Below, piece after piece: positions 61,380-64,000 of a stretch of DNA of 64,000 nt. The position numbers were made by a program, and so were the translations under genes. Positions within the stretch are counted from its first letter, which is position 1, and every line of letters starts with the position of its first letter. The notes under the pieces were generated by a model. The model was not told the DNA's origin. It made no database searches and worked only from the letters and a program-made list of their open reading frames with translations. Origin of the DNA: Thunnus maccoyii (taxonomy: Eukaryota; Chordata; Actinopteri; Scombriformes; Scombridae); the NCBI RefSeq assembly GCF_910596095.1, contig NC_056539.1, positions 5,016,001 to 5,080,000 on the forward strand, read 5' to 3'.

Positions 61380-64000
61380 ACGTTATTTTATTGAAGAACA
61401 AAAAGACATGCAACAAATAAAACATTTTATGTTTTACAAATTGTTCATTTTCTTTTCATGTCTCTTTTCCTTTTATATTCAAAAACTAAAAGCATCATTA
61501 CATGAAGCTTCGATAATATTTGACAGGCAATGTGAAAAGTAGAGTTAAGCCTTTCTTTTTGAGGGGTGCAAAAACAATCCTTGTGTTTGCCTTGCATGGC
61601 CGGTGCTGTCAATTCACTCCAATGACTTCAGAAGACACGACTGAGGCAGGTTCTGTGTATCACTTCAATGGCGCTCGGCCCCTCGACTGCAATACTGAGC
61701 AGGTGAGACGAGGAGGAGCCGTTCTGAATGATCCAGATGAGTTTGTCTGGTGTAATCACACCGGGGTTGACCTCCACATTGTGGCTCCAAACATCCATAA
61801 TTCCATACATGTGTGATAAATACAAACACACTGACAACTGTTCAAAAACACCAGTGGTTTCCAGGCTGTGATGAACTATTTTGTTATTTGTTGGGATCTC
61901 GGGGTTGGATTCTGTTCTCTTGTTTTTTAAGGGTTAAGTTAAGCTAAAGACAATGCCAGAGGGCAATGTTAACACTAACTTTTCACGTCACCTTCACTTG
62001 GACAGTAGCCATCTTGGAGGCAGGCTTGTGTCGGTTGGTAATAGTATAAAATATGAAGGATTTCACCATAAATCCATTTTGAACTCCATCAGGCTGCGTT
62101 AAAATGGCTACTGGCCAAATTGAAAGATGCAAAAGAAGTAAAAGTGCATATCTACATACTGTATATAGAGCATTCTTGGGCTAATTCACATATAATGGTA
62201 GCATAAAAAAAAGAAACATAGTCCTGTAGCGAAGCAAAATAATATTGAATGAAAACAAAAAAAGATGAATTATTCACAAAATGGAGGCATAAAAATATAT
62301 CCAAACATCATCTGGATTTGTGTGCCATCGGGGTATTTGTTTCCATTTTGATTCATATAAACACGACTGTATTCCAACTGCATTTTTTTTGGCTTTGAAT
62401 ACAGAGTACTAGAGCTCTGTGAGATGCTCACTAGTACCGTAGATAATAAAATCCTACGAAAAGAGGAAAAACAAAAAGGTTGATAAAGCTGATCCCAATG
62501 TAGAGGATAAAAATTCTGCCATTTTTTTGGTATCAAAGTATGTAAATGCTGATATCTCGTGAGGACTATTGTAATCATGTATACATGTTAGACCACATAA
62601 TATACTGTACATACAACAAAGGTCACAAATCTAGTTTCACATTTTGGATTGGTTTGTAGTAGATGTATGTTGTGTTCGCGGTGTCATTTTAAAACAAAAT
62701 AAAAAGTGAAGGGACCCTTGGATACTGAAAATATGAACACTGTCGATGTTTTTCAAACATCCTCACTCATGTTATCAGAGAACAGGGGTTACGGGATAAG
62801 TAACCTCATGTTTTTTCAGCATTGAATGCATATGGAGTTATATAAGTGCCTCAATTCTGAGCAGGTGATGGGACAATTTAAGACGCACCTGCATAAATTA
62901 TATATTGTTGTGAAATTATTACCGCACAAAGAATAATTAAATTTGAGCAAACAAAAATCTGTTCTAAGCTCACAATGTCTCATCTCTCAGGATTGTGACA
63001 CGAATATAATTCCATACAAGAGAAGTGAATGTGAATTCAGAGAAAAGACATGCAATGTGTTAAATCCCAACAAAGTGGTGCCTTGAAATCAGGATTGCAA
63101 TTTTTTTGTTTTGGATTTGGTTACCAGCAGTATTTGGCTATATTGATCTCACTGATACACGCTGACGACGACTGACAATGTACTGTATGTACACTCTTTC
63201 TTCCATATATGACTACTATAGTTAAATCTTACATTTCCTCTGTATGGTTTTCTCTTCGACATTTACAAATGTTACCCTTTGACTTCAATCATTAGGTGTT
63301 ATTGTGCTTTAATACATATCGACGTGCCATAATTGCCGCTAATGTTGTCATTGATTTAGTGTTTCAGGTCAATTTTTCAGCCTTCTTTGAATATTGTGGA
63401 TGCAACCAACATTACCTTGAGAAGAGAAAAATGATCTAACCTCATCCCTTTGTATGTTACACTCAATTTGTCAATTGCTCACTTAAAAAATGGTAAATTC
63501 TCTGCATTATTCTACTGCATATGAGCAGAAAACATACTACTCTGGCAATAAAATATAAAATGCCTTATATGTCACTGTCTGTTGTAGAAGTTCTGAGTAC
63601 AAACTATATAAATTGAGGCTGGATACTGGATATTAACTGATTAACAAGACTGGACTAACATAATAATACCTCACGAAGTATGGCATGAAAAATGTAAGGA
63701 CACGACATAAAAATGTTATCAAAATTCACCTCCAGGGCTGAACTTTGGCACTATAGATAAACAAAAAGAAAAATCTGTGAGCACAGTAATAAAGACAGGC
63801 ATACTGTAAATGACAGGGGTGGTGTACAGTAAAATTCATATAATTATAAAAATTTGTAAAACCGAAGCATTTGAAATGTTGTTTGCTCTGTTGTTATTTC
63901 GAATAGAGGTAGTGTGAAAGCTTTTCAATTTACAAGACGTGGGGCAATATGCTGCTAACTGTGTGCCTACTGTGGTATATATGATGTAAGAGAAATACAA
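61380..64000 (-). other. Candidate long 3' UTR of a minus-strand gene off the right edge
   Basis: A reverse-strand AATAAA (TTTATT near 61388) marks a possible 3' end. From there to the edge the DNA lacks the MITE families common elsewhere in the window and has no exon, as expected of a long 3' UTR. A 69-codon minus-strand frame (61837-61628) and an overlapping plus-strand frame show no recognised similarity. Could equally be plain intergenic DNA. Confidence 0.25.

Noticed and set aside
61520-61837. 98-codon plus frame and 69-codon minus frame
   Set aside because: Mutually overlapping, no acceptor or similarity; more likely untranslated sequence.

Overview
This window is nuclear DNA from a ray-finned fish, most likely a percomorph-type teleost. 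The genes are vertebrate orthologues with short GT-AG introns. They are embedded in AT-rich DNA full of small non-autonomous DNA transposons of kinds typical of teleosts. There are no operons, CRISPR arrays or confident tRNA/rRNA genes. Eight protein-coding genes can be reconstructed exon by exon; in each of the seven spliced ones the reading frame closes across every junction I placed.

Layout, left to right: (1) 704-5773, minus strand, the 5' four coding exons of a short stand-alone sterol carrier protein 2 gene (scp2), whose last exon lies beyond the left edge. (2) 5774-11285, gene-free and repeat-rich. (3) 11286-15488, plus, cpt2 (mitochondrial carnitine palmitoyltransferase 2). (4) 16292-19035, minus, magoh (exon junction complex core), tail to tail with cpt2. 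(5) 19851-21506, plus, a single-exon aatf/che-1 gene, head to head with magoh. (6) 24140-31425, minus, uck2 (uridine-cytidine kinase 2). (7) 32920-37470, plus, tmco1 (ER translocon/Ca2+ protein), head to head with uck2. (8) 40196-45600, plus, aldh9a1 (4-trimethylaminobutyraldehyde dehydrogenase). (9) 49146-53308, plus, med8 (Mediator head subunit). From 53309 to 64000 no protein-coding gene could be supported. That stretch holds a large palindromic repeat, a 32-base poly-C run, a GC-richer island near 60.65-60.92 kb and, from about 61.38 kb, sequence that may be a long 3' UTR of a minus-strand gene beyond the right edge.

From memory of human gene order, scp2-cpt2-magoh corresponds to 1p32, uck2-tmco1-aldh9a1 to 1q24 and med8 to 1p34, while aatf (17q12) is the outsider. 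In this window aatf has no introns, so it may be a functional retrogene. The genes do not form one pathway. There is a loose lipid/carnitine theme: scp2 binds lipids, cpt2 uses acylcarnitine, and aldh9a1 makes the carnitine precursor. The rest are housekeeping genes.

The repeat landscape is rich. It includes at least five copies of a foldback (whole-element palindrome) MITE, three copies of a TTAA-type MITE, and a 2.3-kb hAT transposon relic in a uck2 intron with an exact 8-bp target-site duplication and a 33-bp minisatellite. There are two nested insertions: a solo LTR inside a TA-flanked element at 48.1 kb, and a TA-flanked MITE inside a hAT-type MITE at 52.1 kb. Several perfect palindromes are also present. 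I found no convincing evidence of a wholly new biological system. The best leads are the intronless aatf, the short scp2, the foldback families and the unexplained right-hand 2.6 kb. Family names for repeats come from termini, duplications and memory, not from a search.
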